Shown one piece after another: positions 8,287 through 17,143 of a stretch of 64,000 bases of DNA. The notes under the pieces are model-generated. The model had not been told where the DNA came from. It did no database searches and saw only the letters and a program-made list of their open reading frames with translations. How positions within the stretch are numbered: position 1 is the first letter of the stretch; every line of letters begins with the position of its first letter. The position numbers and the translations under genes are program-made. The stretch comes from Kaistella palustris DSM 21579 (GTDB taxonomy: Bacteria > Bacteroidota > Bacteroidia > Flavobacteriales > Weeksellaceae): positions 448,091-512,090 of the forward strand of contig NZ_KE383812.1 in NCBI RefSeq assembly GCF_000422265.1. Direction: 5' to 3'.

Positions 8287-9027
8287 ATGAACTGCAAATC
8301 AATTTTTTCGGTGTTTCTTGTGCTTATGGCGGGACTGTTTTTATCGGCCCAGGAAAATTACAATACCCTTGTTTTTGAAGGTAACAAAGAATTCAACAAA
8401 AAAAATTACGAAACCTCCGCTTCCAAATACACCGAAGCTGTAAAACGCAATGATAAAGATTTCACTGCGCATTACAATTTGGGGAACGCTCTTTATAAAA
8501 GAAAGCTTTATGAGGAAGCGAAAGCCGAATATGAGAAAGCCGGTGAACGTGCTGCAACACTTCAGGACAAAGCTGCCGCGCTTTACAATTTAGGCAACGC
8601 AAACATGCAGCTTAATGACTCTAAAAAAGCGGCGGACCTTTACAAAAAAGCATTGAAGCAGGATCCATACAATGAGAATATTCGGAAGAATTATGAAATT
8701 GCCATGCTGAAAGAAAAAGAAAAGGATCAGAAAAAAAACGACAAAGATCAGTCCGGTGGCGGTGGCGATGATAAAAATAAAGATCAGAACAAAGGCCAGG
8801 ACAAAGGAAACACGCCGGATACGCAGGGAGGCAGCGGCAAGAAAGATAAAGGCGAAGGCCAGGGAAACGATCCCAATGAAAATAAAAATGACAATGCCGG
8901 CAAAATGCCGAAGGATCTGGAAAACTCCCTGATGAACCGGATTGAAAATAAAGAACGGGAAACCGCAAAACGGATCCTGAACAAAAACTCCTACTCGATG
9001 CCGCAAAGCAACGAAAAGGATTGGTGA
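8287..9027 (+). CDS. batC: BatC: TPR protein with charged low-complexity tail
   Basis: A 246-residue protein from the ATG at 8287; the in-frame GTG at 8281 overlaps a promoter-like box and gives no better signal peptide. Signal peptide is about 1-21 (VFLVLMAGLFLSAQ). TPR repeats cover about 25-135, with the motif YNLGNALYKRKLYEEAKAEY and a second YNLGNANMQLNDSKKAADLY. Residues 140-205 are Gly/Asp/Lys/Asn-rich and presumably disordered. A helical end (NSLMNRIENKERETAKRIL) follows. BatC is probably a periplasmic scaffold of the Bat complex. Its TGA overlaps the batD ATG by one base, implying translational coupling. Confidence 0.88.
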   Translation: MNCKSIFSVFLVLMAGLFLSAQENYNTLVFEGNKEFNKKNYETSASKYTEAVKRNDKDFTAHYNLGNALYKRKLYEEAKAEYEKAGERAATLQDKAAALYNLGNANMQLNDSKKAADLYKKALKQDPYNENIRKNYEIAMLKEKEKDQKKNDKDQSGGGGDDKNKDQNKGQDKGNTPDTQGGSGKKDKGEGQGNDPNENKNDNAGKMPKDLENSLMNRIENKERETAKRILNKNSYSMPQSNEKDW

Positions 9028-10757
9028 TGAAAAAATCTATTTCTTATATAACATTTCTTTTCTTATCTGTTCTCAGTTACGGGCAGGTCACTTTGGCCGT
9101 GTCTGAAGTGAAGGATCCCAAAGTGAACCAGCGCTTTAACTTAACTGTGCTGCTGGAGATCAGCGGTGAAAATATGGAACAGGAAACACCCCTTAGGATG
9201 CCGGATCTGTCCAAATTTGAAGTCATAGGTTCAGCTTCCGAACAGAACACGATCGTTGTCGACGCTAAGAAAGGCGATGTCATCAACCAGATGATCTATC
9301 AGTGGGTGCTTACACCTAAGCAGGCCGGTCGGGTTAAATTTGGTTCTGTGCTGGTGACCGTAAATGGCAAGATTTACAAAACCGAACCATTCGACATCAA
9401 TGTAAGGGAAAACGAAAAAAAGGCTTCGGTAGCCGCGGTTGATGATGATGTGTATCTCAATCTGGAAGTTGACGACCGCACAGTGTACGCCAATCAACCC
9501 GCAATTGCGGTCTTGCGCGCTTACAGCAGGAATTACGGAAGTTTCCGGAAAGTGAGCGGAATTCATTATCCTACGCAGAAAAACATCAGGATCAAACCGA
9601 TTAGTTTTGCGAAATCTGAAATTGAATCAACTTCGGGTATCGCTTCGCAGGTGATCGCTGCCTTCATGATTTTTCCTTCGGAAGCCGGAAATATCGAAAT
9701 AAGTCCTGTAATTGCAAAATATTTAAATGCATCGAAAGAAAACCGAATTTCTTCTAACCGTATAAAACTGAATGTAAAAAAACTTCCGGCCGGAATGCCG
9801 CTGGATTTCAAAAATGCAGTAGGAAAATTCAATGCTACGGTCACCCACACCAATGCGACAGAGATACCGGAGGTAGAAAAACCTGTGAATATAAGTCTGC
9901 GACTCAACGGTACAGGAAACTTCGGTACGATGCAGATCCCGACTCTAAAACAATCCGAAAATTACACTTTTTTTCCGCCGCAGATCTCCACCAAAACCAC
10001 GGCCAAAGAAACCGGGCTGGCGGGTGAGATCATCGCCGATTATGTGGTGATACCTAAAAAACCCGGACTTATTTCGATCGCATTTGAACCGTTTTCATTC
10101 TTCGATCCCAATACAAAAAAATACGTGGACCTTGGTGAGAAATCAGTAATGCTCAATGTAAAAACCCACGCCGAAATCCTGGACGGAAAATCGCCGCTGG
10201 AAAAAATGAATGACTACACCAATACCGTGCTCGAGACAGTGAACACGCCGGTCTTGCAGACACACAATCTTAAAATTAAAAGTAAAGACGAGATCAACTG
10301 GAAAATTGTTTTGGGAAATCTGGCACTGCTGACCGGTGTTTTTGCGATGTTCTTACTGGTGCAGAAAAAAGTGCGGAAGCAAAGACTGAAACCGGTTCCT
10401 GCCGTGAAAACTGTCACTACAGTTGCACAAACCGAAGAACTTATCCGCGATCAATGGGATCCGCATTTTGATGATCACTTGGCTTATTTGAAAAAACTTG
10501 CGGAAAATAAAGATTTCGATCAATTTTTTGCAGCGTACGACGAGCTTAAAAAAGACACCAAAAGATATTACAAACTCGCCGGCGAAAGCGATTTCAAAAA
10601 CTGGCTCGAAGAAAAAGGCGGCACTCAGTATCTGGAGAAATACAGGTCGTTAACCGAACAGATACAGATTGAAAAGTTCGCACCTTTTCATACTGAAGAA
10701 CATATCGAGACAATTCTCAAAACGATTGAAATGCTTTACGCAGAAATTATAAAATAA
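9027..10757 (+). CDS. batD: BatD: periplasmic beta-sandwich membrane protein
   Basis: A 576-residue protein from the ATG overlapping the batC stop (TGATG). Signal peptide is about 1-20 (YITFLFLSVLSYGQ). The periplasmic part has repeated BatD beta-sandwich patterns (VSEVKDPKVNQRFNLTVLLE; YQWVLTPKQAGRVKFGSV; a later FPSEAGNIEISPVIAKY). A membrane helix sits at about 428-446 (VLGNLALLTGVFAMFLLV) and a cytoplasmic helical domain of about 130 residues ends it. BatD is a conserved Bat component of unknown biochemical activity. I see no batE after it; marC follows about 45 bp downstream. Confidence 0.9.
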   Translation: MKKSISYITFLFLSVLSYGQVTLAVSEVKDPKVNQRFNLTVLLEISGENMEQETPLRMPDLSKFEVIGSASEQNTIVVDAKKGDVINQMIYQWVLTPKQAGRVKFGSVLVTVNGKIYKTEPFDINVRENEKKASVAAVDDDVYLNLEVDDRTVYANQPAIAVLRAYSRNYGSFRKVSGIHYPTQKNIRIKPISFAKSEIESTSGIASQVIAAFMIFPSEAGNIEISPVIAKYLNASKENRISSNRIKLNVKKLPAGMPLDFKNAVGKFNATVTHTNATEIPEVEKPVNISLRLNGTGNFGTMQIPTLKQSENYTFFPPQISTKTTAKETGLAGEIIADYVVIPKKPGLISIAFEPFSFFDPNTKKYVDLGEKSVMLNVKTHAEILDGKSPLEKMNDYTNTVLETVNTPVLQTHNLKIKSKDEINWKIVLGNLALLTGVFAMFLLVQKKVRKQRLKPVPAVKTVTTVAQTEELIRDQWDPHFDDHLAYLKKLAENKDFDQFFAAYDELKKDTKRYYKLAGESDFKNWLEEKGGTQYLEKYRSLTEQIQIEKFAPFHTEEHIETILKTIEMLYAEIIK

Positions 10758-10771
10758 TCAATTTATTTTTA

Positions 10772-10779
10772 TATTTTTG
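10772..10779 (+). promoter_or_regulatory. TATTTTTG -7 box ahead of marC
   Basis: TATTTTTG matches TAnnTTTG and lies 23 bases before the marC ATG, giving a normal short leader. The -33 TTG is imperfect (a TTA about 22 bases upstream). It suggests that marC can be transcribed separately from the Bat operon. Confidence 0.4.
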
Positions 10780-10802
10780 CGAAATTAATAATTCCAGAAA
10801 AA

Positions 10803-11399
10803 ATGCTTGATGAGTTCTCTTTAAAAGAAACGCTAACCGCGACTATGGTTCTTTTCGCTGTCATAGATATTGTCGGTTCCATTCCTATTATTGTAGGTTT
10901 GAAAAAAAAATTCGGAAAGATCGAGGCTGAACGTGCTTCGATCGTGGCAGGTATTTTAATGATCGCGTTTCTTTTTATAGGTAACAAAATTTTGAAACTT
11001 ATCGGAGTTGATGCCAACTCTTTTGCGATTGCCGGCGCATTTGTCATTTTTATCATCGCTATAGAAATGATTTTGGGAATTGAAATCCAGAAAAATTCCG
11101 AATCGAAATCGGCCTCGATCGTGCCGATTGCTTTTCCGCTGATCGCCGGTGCCGGAACTCTTACCACTACCCTTTCACTCCGCGCAGAATATCATGACAT
11201 CAACATTATCTGCGGCATTATTCTGAACACAATTTTCGTATATTTGGTGCTGAAATCTGCGAACTGGCTCGAAAACAAACTGGGCGACGGAACACTTCAG
11301 GTTCTTCAGAAAGTTTTTGGAATAATTCTGCTTGCGATCTCAATTAAACTGTTTACCGCGAATTTCGCACAACTTTTTTCGACTTACGTTAAATTTTAA
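10803..11399 (+). CDS. MarC-family integral membrane protein
   Basis: A 198-residue, very hydrophobic protein with about six membrane helices. It has typical MarC elements: LFAVIDIVGSIPIIVGL near the N-terminus, then IVPIAFPLIAGAGTLTT in the middle, and a C-terminal QKVFGIILLAISIKLF. MarC proteins were once linked to antibiotic resistance, a claim that was withdrawn; their transport role is unknown. It follows batD but has its own candidate promoter. Confidence 0.88.
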   Translation: MLDEFSLKETLTATMVLFAVIDIVGSIPIIVGLKKKFGKIEAERASIVAGILMIAFLFIGNKILKLIGVDANSFAIAGAFVIFIIAIEMILGIEIQKNSESKSASIVPIAFPLIAGAGTLTTTLSLRAEYHDINIICGIILNTIFVYLVLKSANWLENKLGDGTLQVLQKVFGIILLAISIKLFTANFAQLFSTYVKF

Positions 11400-11409
11400 A
11401 TAAAGCAAA

Positions 11410-11607
11410 ATGCAACTCTTCTATAAAATATTCCTCATTCTTTTCGTCATCTTCATCGGTTTCAATCTTTATGTAATGGAATGGGATTTGGGTTTCTGGC
11501 ATGAGGAAAACGCCAAGTTTATCTTCTCGATCTCGGCAGCTGTAGTGGGAATCATTATTGTAGGGATTATGCACCAGATGAGTAAGCTGAGTGCAAAAAA
11601 CAAATAG
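11410..11607 (+). CDS. Small two-helix membrane protein, unknown
   Basis: A 65-residue protein with hydrophobic helices at about 6-22 (KIFLILFVIFIGFNLYV) and 38-56 (FIFSISAAVVGIIIVGIM), and a lysine-rich end. The spacing from marC (10 bp) and a sensible start context support a real gene in the same transcript. I do not recognise the family. An antisense frame of similar length exists, but it lacks a coherent fold signal. Confidence 0.6.
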   Translation: MQLFYKIFLILFVIFIGFNLYVMEWDLGFWHEENAKFIFSISAAVVGIIIVGIMHQMSKLSAKNK

Positions 11608-11624
11608 ACTGCGGCAAAATTTCT

Positions 11625-12677
11625 TTAGAAATTCATTACATCTTTTACCACGCCATTATTTTGTGTAAACTGTAACAGTTCTTTCACAATAAATTCCTTT
11701 ATCCTGTCTTCCTGTTTATTGGCCGGGAAAAGCAGATGCACATTCGCACCGGCATCAAGGGTAAAAGATAAAGGCAGACCGGTTTCTTTTCGGAATTCCC
11801 AGATCTTGTTGATGACATTTAATGTACCGCTTTTCATCAGTATAAATGCGGGCTCACTCATCATCATCATCGCGTGCAGGGTTAATGCTTCGTGTTCTAC
11901 AAGCTGAAAAAAAGCGGTAAGGTCGCCCGTTTTCAATATTCGTTTCAATGTCGAAAAATTTTCGTGCGCTTCCTGAAAACGCCTTTCTGCGTACGGATTG
12001 GTATTCATTAAGGAATGTCCGACTGTGGAACTCACGGATTTTTCGCCCTCATGAATGAGCAACACCCAGTCATTGAAATTCCGGAAAACATCGTGAATGT
12101 CCGAATCCGGATAAGGTACTGCGTAGAGATCAGAACTTCCTGCAACCTCCCTGGTTTCCCCCCACACCACCAAACCGTCATAAAGACTACGGCATGCACT
12201 GCCGCTGCCGAGTCTCGCCAGAAAACTCTCTTTTCTAAGTTTGGTATCGCAGTCTAAACTTCCCGAAAAAATTTCATCGAGTGCCATAAGACACTTTGCT
12301 ACGGCGCCAAACCCAGAAGCCGAACTCGCGATGCCGGAACTGTGCGGAAAAGTGTTTTCAGTTCTTATGATGTATTTCCCTTTTAAAATCCACGGCAGAT
12401 ACTCCTCAATACTTTTAAAATATTTTTCGATTTTTGATGCAAATTTTACTTCTTCTTTTCCCGCTAAAAAAGTCTGCACCGAAAACTTGTCTTCTGCAAT
12501 GAATTCCAGTTCCGTATTGGTTTTGCAGTTGCTTAGCGTATAACTGATGCTGGGATTTGCAGGAATCTGGCCGGCATATTTCCCCCAGTATTTGATCAGA
12601 GCAATATTCGACGGGCAGCTTTGCGCCACCTTTTGAGATGAGATTTTAAAGTAGGTATTTCCGGAAAATTCGGTCAT
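11625..12677 (-). CDS. mvaD: Diphosphomevalonate decarboxylase
   Basis: A 350-residue GHMP-family enzyme. SCPSNIALIKYWGK is the substrate-binding N-terminal motif of mevalonate diphosphate decarboxylases. HSSGIASSASGFGAVAKC is the GHMP ATP-binding loop. GSGSACRSLYDGLVVWG carries the conserved catalytic-region Arg. LDAGANVHLLFP near the C-terminus contains the catalytic Asp of the family. It converts mevalonate 5-diphosphate plus ATP to isopentenyl diphosphate, so this organism uses the mevalonate pathway. It ends 17 bp from the stop of the convergent small membrane gene. Confidence 0.95.
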   Translation of the reverse strand: MTEFSGNTYFKISSQKVAQSCPSNIALIKYWGKYAGQIPANPSISYTLSNCKTNTELEFIAEDKFSVQTFLAGKEEVKFASKIEKYFKSIEEYLPWILKGKYIIRTENTFPHSSGIASSASGFGAVAKCLMALDEIFSGSLDCDTKLRKESFLARLGSGSACRSLYDGLVVWGETREVAGSSDLYAVPYPDSDIHDVFRNFNDWVLLIHEGEKSVSSTVGHSLMNTNPYAERRFQEAHENFSTLKRILKTGDLTAFFQLVEHEALTLHAMMMMSEPAFILMKSGTLNVINKIWEFRKETGLPLSFTLDAGANVHLLFPANKQEDRIKEFIVKELLQFTQNNGVVKDVMNF

Positions 12678-12715
12678 TTTTTTGAGGTTTAGCAGTGATT
12701 TTTATTGTTCCACAT

Positions 12716-14479
12716 TTAGGAACTGTACATTTTGTCGATAGTGTCGGCGTATTTCTGAAGCACGACTTTTCTTTTCACTTTGAGCGTAGGTGTAATTTCT
12801 CCGCTGCCGACTTCAAATTCTGCAGGCAAAAGCACAAATTTTTTCACCTTCTCAAATCCGGTAAAATGTTTCTGAATACTGTCGATCCTCGCCTGATAAA
12901 GGTCACGTATTTTATCCATTCCTACAATATCTGTCCAGTTGGTAAAAGTAATGTTCAACTTCGGAAGTTCTGCCTGCAGCGATTCAAAATTCGGAATAAT
13001 CACCGCAGTTACATACGGTTTTCCTTCTGCCACAAGCATCACATGATCGATTAAACCGTCATTGGAAAGAAGGTTCTCGATAGGCTGCGGTGCGATATAT
13101 TTTCCGTTGCTGGTTTTCATCAGATCTTTGATCCGGTCGGTGATGAAAAGATTTCCGGCATCATCAAATTTTCCGGCATCGCCGGTCTTAAACCAGCCAT
13201 CGCCGGTAAAAACTTCGGCGGTTTCCTGCGGTTTTTTGTAATATCCCTTCATAATACCGCTTCCTTTGGCCAAAATCTCGTCATTCTCACCAATTTTCAG
13301 CTGCGTGTCACCCAAGGGTATACCCGCAGAACCGTGCACATAATGGTGAAAAGGAAAGGCCGTGAGCGTGGCCGTAGTCTCGGTAAGCCCATAACCAACG
13401 GTCATGTGGATTCCCAATGCATCAAAAAAGCGCGTGACTTCCGGCGAAACGGAAGCACCGCCACAAGGCATGAACCAAAGCCGGCCGCCCATTTTATTCT
13501 TGATTTTATTAAAGACGAGTGAACCTGCAATTTTATTTTTGATAAGTAAAGGCAGCGGAACAGGTTGATCCAATCGTTGGAGTTCAGCCACCTGCGAGCC
13601 GATTTGAAGCGCCCAATCGAAGATTTTCTTTTTGGTAGGCGACCCTTTTTCAACTGTTTCAAGTACACCGGCGTAGATTTTCTGATAAAACCTCGGCACC
13701 GCGCACATCATGGTCGGTTTTCTTTCCGCCAGCGCGCTCGCGATCAGTTTGGTATTTTCCAGGAAATACACCTTAGCTCCGCCATACAGTGCAAGGATAG
13801 TCCAGCTGCGCTCAAATACATGAGTTAATGGTAAAAAGGCGAGCGAAGTTTCATTTTCAAAATTTTTAAATTTAAAGAAATCGAAATGCGCCTCTACGGA
13901 AGTGTAAAAATTTCCGTGTGTGATCATGACGCCTTTCGGCACGCCTGTAGTGCCCGACGTATATATGATCGTCGCCAAATCCGCGTTTTCTTTTTTTGAA
14001 ATCTCAAAGTCTTCCGCACCATCAGCAATAAAATCACTGAAATACTGGCTGCGGTCTTTTTTGATCCAGATCGATTTTTTAGCGGCAACGATCTCCTTTA
14101 AATAAACACTATCAGTTAAGATGCCGTAGGAATAATCATACTGCTCCTGATTCCCGACAAGTATAAGCCTGCACTCAGATTCGTGGAGTATATAAGCCGC
14201 CTGTTCCTGGTTGTTGGTTGAATAGATCGGCACCGTGATTGCTCCCAATGCCAAAATTGCCAGATCGAAAACGATCCATTCCGCGGAGTTGTCGGAAAAA
14301 ATAGCAACTTTGTCGTTTTCCTTAACACCGGCGGCCTGAAGCGCGTTGGCTGTTTTAAAAACAATGCGTCGGAAATCTTTCCAGCTGAGTTCGGTCCACC
14401 GGTCTTTTTTCTTGAATCCAATCGCTGATTTAAATGGAAATTTTCCGGCGTTTATATTTAATAATTCTGCAATATTCAT
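12716..14479 (-). CDS. Long-chain acyl-CoA synthetase / AMP-forming ligase
   Basis: A 587-residue AMP-binding enzyme. It has the P-loop TIIYTSGTTGVPKGVMITH (about residues 168-186), the A5 motif VGYGLTETTATL, and the A7-A10 region GWFKTGDAGKFDDAGNLFIT followed by DRIKDLMKTSNGKYIAP. The large insert and length match FadD15-type long-chain fatty acid CoA ligases, which activate fatty acids as acyl-AMP and then acyl-CoA. Chain length is not predictable. It starts 1 base after the stop of the upstream epimerase-like gene, so the two are co-transcribed. Confidence 0.9.
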   Translation of the reverse strand: MNIAELLNINAGKFPFKSAIGFKKKDRWTELSWKDFRRIVFKTANALQAAGVKENDKVAIFSDNSAEWIVFDLAILALGAITVPIYSTNNQEQAAYILHESECRLILVGNQEQYDYSYGILTDSVYLKEIVAAKKSIWIKKDRSQYFSDFIADGAEDFEISKKENADLATIIYTSGTTGVPKGVMITHGNFYTSVEAHFDFFKFKNFENETSLAFLPLTHVFERSWTILALYGGAKVYFLENTKLIASALAERKPTMMCAVPRFYQKIYAGVLETVEKGSPTKKKIFDWALQIGSQVAELQRLDQPVPLPLLIKNKIAGSLVFNKIKNKMGGRLWFMPCGGASVSPEVTRFFDALGIHMTVGYGLTETTATLTAFPFHHYVHGSAGIPLGDTQLKIGENDEILAKGSGIMKGYYKKPQETAEVFTGDGWFKTGDAGKFDDAGNLFITDRIKDLMKTSNGKYIAPQPIENLLSNDGLIDHVMLVAEGKPYVTAVIIPNFESLQAELPKLNITFTNWTDIVGMDKIRDLYQARIDSIQKHFTGFEKVKKFVLLPAEFEVGSGEITPTLKVKRKVVLQKYADTIDKMYSS

Positions 14480-14480
14480 T

Positions 14481-15494
14481 TTAAAGGTTCGCTTTTTTAT
14501 GCGAGATATAGTTTTTTAAATGAAAATCTATACTTTCGGAAACCGGTATAAATTTATAACCGAGGCGCTCTCTGAGCTTTTTGCTGGAGACCTCGTGGTG
14601 GGAAGTTACGGCTTCTACATTTACTTTTGTCAAAAGCCGCAGCTGTGGAAAAAGCCAACCGAAAAAGAAGTTTATGATCCGGCCAATTTCCAGCAAAGTT
14701 TTGGGAATTACTCTGGCCTGGGATTTACCGAGTTTTTGTCGGACTTGATTGGCGAGCTCAATGATTTTTTTATTTTCTGAGACCAGAATAAATCTTTCAT
14801 CCACCATATTTTTCTCCATCAATGTAATGGCTATTTCTGCCACGTCACGTACATCCACGTAATTTGAACTGCCGCTCATGGCGTAAGGATATTTTTCGAA
14901 AGCCTCGAAAATCTCGCCGCTGCTTGATTTCCAGTTGCCGCTACCCAAAATCACACCCGGATTTACAATCACGGTTTGAAGTCCTTCTGCAGAGGCGCGC
15001 CAAACTTCCATTTCTGCAAAATGTTTGGATTTGGCATAGGAAGAGTGTGGGACTTTTGGGTTGAACTCTGAATCTTCGGTGACATTGCCCGTTTCATCAA
15101 CACCATCGAAAACCGCAATTGAGCTTATGAAACAAAACTTCTTCACAGTGGAATTTTCACAGGCATAAAGCAGATTCCGCGTGCCGACTATATTGGAGTG
15201 ATACATTTCCTGCCGGTCATCGGGATGAAAACTGACTTTAGCGGCGCAGTGATATACTTCTGTCACACCGATCAAGGCTTCCTGCAAAGAAAATACATCA
15301 TCAAAATTAACCTCAATCCAGTTTATCTGAGCGAAAAGTTCCTCAGCATTGTCGGTGTAAAAACTGAAAGAACTTTCAACGTCCTGAAGGTTGCTGGTTT
15401 TCCGTTTCGTGGCGCGCACGGTTTTTCCGCGCTTCAGCAGATCCAAAACGATCACTCTTCCGAGGATTCCTGTAGCGCCTGTAACTAAAACCAT
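14481..15494 (-). CDS. NAD(P)-dependent epimerase/dehydratase (extended SDR)
   Basis: A 337-residue Rossmann-fold protein. It opens with VLVTGATGILGRVI (TGxxGxxG cofactor motif) and has the catalytic YAKSKHFAEMEVW (YxxxK) preceded by FISSIAVFDG (Ser). Other marks are NLLYACENSTVKKFCFISS and VNPGVILGSGNW, typical of DFR/3-beta-HSD-like extended SDRs. Basic residues after beta-2 (RATKRKTSNL) suggest NADP. Coupling with the acyl-CoA ligase downstream suggests an acyl or lipid substrate, but this is inference. Confidence 0.85.
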   Translation of the reverse strand: MVLVTGATGILGRVIVLDLLKRGKTVRATKRKTSNLQDVESSFSFYTDNAEELFAQINWIEVNFDDVFSLQEALIGVTEVYHCAAKVSFHPDDRQEMYHSNIVGTRNLLYACENSTVKKFCFISSIAVFDGVDETGNVTEDSEFNPKVPHSSYAKSKHFAEMEVWRASAEGLQTVIVNPGVILGSGNWKSSSGEIFEAFEKYPYAMSGSSNYVDVRDVAEIAITLMEKNMVDERFILVSENKKIIELANQVRQKLGKSQARVIPKTLLEIGRIINFFFGWLFPQLRLLTKVNVEAVTSHHEVSSKKLRERLGYKFIPVSESIDFHLKNYISHKKANL

Positions 15495-15533
15495 TTATAA
15501 TTTTAAATAAAATATCGGGTACAAATTGCCAAA

Positions 15534-16328
15534 TTAAGCTTCGTCTTCGGAAAGGAAATTTCTTACCGCTTCGCTGAAATCCTTTGGATTTTCTGCCTGT
15601 ACCCAGTGTCCGGCATTTTTCACAGTCACGATCGAAGAGTTCGGAAACTGCTGTTTTATCTGATATTCATCCTGCGGTAAAATATACTGGGATTTTGCCC
15701 CGGCAATAAATAAAGTTTTCCCATTGAAAACACCAAATTTAACTGCATTTGATACAAACTCATGATACTTTGCCGCAAGTGTGTCCAGGTTAAACCGCCA
15801 GGCAAGTTTTTTATCATCGGTCCAATAAAGGCTTTTAGTCAAAAACTGAATTACCGATTTCTCGGGAATGTAGTGCGAAAGGACATCCTCCGCTTCCTGT
15901 CTGGAAGTCACTGTATTAAAATCTACACTTTGGAGCGCCTTCAGAATTCCCTGATGATGCGGTGGATATGATTTTGGTGAGATATCAACGACAATTAACT
16001 GATGCACTTTTGAAGGATAAGTTAATGCAAACTGCATTACGGCCTTTCCGCCAAGCGAATGACCGAGCAAATTTGCCTGCGATAAATTGTGGAACTCCAT
16101 ATAGTGCAGAATGTCCTGCGCAAGATCATCGTGCGACATTTCCGAAGAGTGAAAACTCTTGCCATGGTTTCGCAGATCAATAAGGTGAACGGGAAAAAGC
16201 TCGCCCATCTCCTTGCCGAAACTTCCCCAGTTATCGAGCATTCCAAAAAGCCCGTGAAATACAAGCAAGGGCATTCCCGGTTTTTCCCCGCCATAAATCT
16301 TTGAATGTAAAATATGCTGCGTTTCCAA
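15534..16328 (-). CDS. Alpha/beta hydrolase (YbfF-like esterase)
   Basis: A 264-residue hydrolase. LLVFHGLFGMLDNWGSFG carries the oxyanion-hole HG. LLGHSLGGKAVMQFAL holds the nucleophile elbow (Ser in GHSLGG), VVDISPKSYPPHHQG precedes the lid, and VKNAGHWVQAENP has the catalytic His. The layout and the DIxPxxY motif match E. coli YbfF, an esterase with acyl-CoA activity in vitro. A cytoplasmic location is expected, as there is no signal peptide. Confidence 0.88.
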   Translation of the reverse strand: METQHILHSKIYGGEKPGMPLLVFHGLFGMLDNWGSFGKEMGELFPVHLIDLRNHGKSFHSSEMSHDDLAQDILHYMEFHNLSQANLLGHSLGGKAVMQFALTYPSKVHQLIVVDISPKSYPPHHQGILKALQSVDFNTVTSRQEAEDVLSHYIPEKSVIQFLTKSLYWTDDKKLAWRFNLDTLAAKYHEFVSNAVKFGVFNGKTLFIAGAKSQYILPQDEYQIKQQFPNSSIVTVKNAGHWVQAENPKDFSEAVRNFLSEDEA

Positions 16329-16420
16329 AAGCTAAAATTTAAATAATGTTAATAAAACTTCATCATGAAAGTTTTAAAAAAGAATTTCAAAGATAATTAT
16401 TAATTGTGAAGAACCTCGAT

Positions 16421-17140
16421 TTACCATTTTGCCAGCCGCTTCAGATATGCCTGAACCGTATTTTCCAGGCCCATGTACAACGCCTCCGAGATCAGGGCAT
16501 GACCAATTGAAACTTCAAGAAGATTCGGGATATTATCGGAAAAATATTTTAGGTTTTCAAGGCTCAGGTCATGACCGGCATTAATGCCAAGTCCGTATTT
16601 ATCGGCTTCTACTGCCGCTTCAATATACATTTTTATCGCGTCTTTCTTATTTGCCGCATAATTTGCAGCGTAAGCTTCAGTATATAATTCAATGCGGTCG
16701 GTGCCGGTTTCTTTTGCAAATTTCACCATTGCCGGATTTGGATCCAGAAAAACCGATGTTCGGATACCGGCGTTTTTAAATTCAGAAATCACATTCTGCA
16801 AAAAGCCAAGATTTTTTTCGCAGTCCCAGCCGGCATTTGAAGTGATCGCATCTTCGGCATCGGGAACTAAGGTAACCTGGTCCGGTTTTATCTCCAGAAC
16901 CATATCGATGAAAGGACGGTGCGGATTGCCCTCAATATTGAATTCGGTGTGAACAAGCGGTTTCAGGTCATAAACATCTTTCCGCGTGATGTGCCGCTGG
17001 TCAGGTCTCGGATGAATTGTAATTCCCTGCGCACCAAACTCCTGAAGTTTTACTGCTGTTTCAGTTACGCTCGGCAGATCGCCGCCCCGCGCATTTCGAA
17101 GGGTTGCAATTTTGTTGATATTGACACTGAGTTTCGTCAT
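16421..17140 (-). CDS. pdxJ: Pyridoxine 5'-phosphate synthase
   Basis: A 239-residue protein of the length and layout of PdxJ. LSVNINKIATLRNARGG is the N-terminal substrate-binding motif. QGITIHPRPDQRHITRKDVY contains the conserved HPRxDxRHI. The later NAGHDLSLENL and EVSIGHALISEALYMGL complete the TIM barrel. It condenses 3-amino-2-oxopropyl phosphate with 1-deoxyxylulose 5-phosphate to form PNP. It starts 3 bases after the MscS gene ends, so the two are probably co-transcribed. As isoprenoids come from mevalonate (mvaD nearby), DXP here would serve cofactors rather than isoprenoids. Confidence 0.95.
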   Translation of the reverse strand: MTKLSVNINKIATLRNARGGDLPSVTETAVKLQEFGAQGITIHPRPDQRHITRKDVYDLKPLVHTEFNIEGNPHRPFIDMVLEIKPDQVTLVPDAEDAITSNAGWDCEKNLGFLQNVISEFKNAGIRTSVFLDPNPAMVKFAKETGTDRIELYTEAYAANYAANKKDAIKMYIEAAVEADKYGLGINAGHDLSLENLKYFSDNIPNLLEVSIGHALISEALYMGLENTVQAYLKRLAKW

Positions 17141-17143
17141 TTT

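Noticed and set aside
8590-9006. Antisense frames opposite the end of batC
   Set aside because: They come from the Gly/Asp/Lys-rich low-complexity tail of BatC and have equally low-complexity products.
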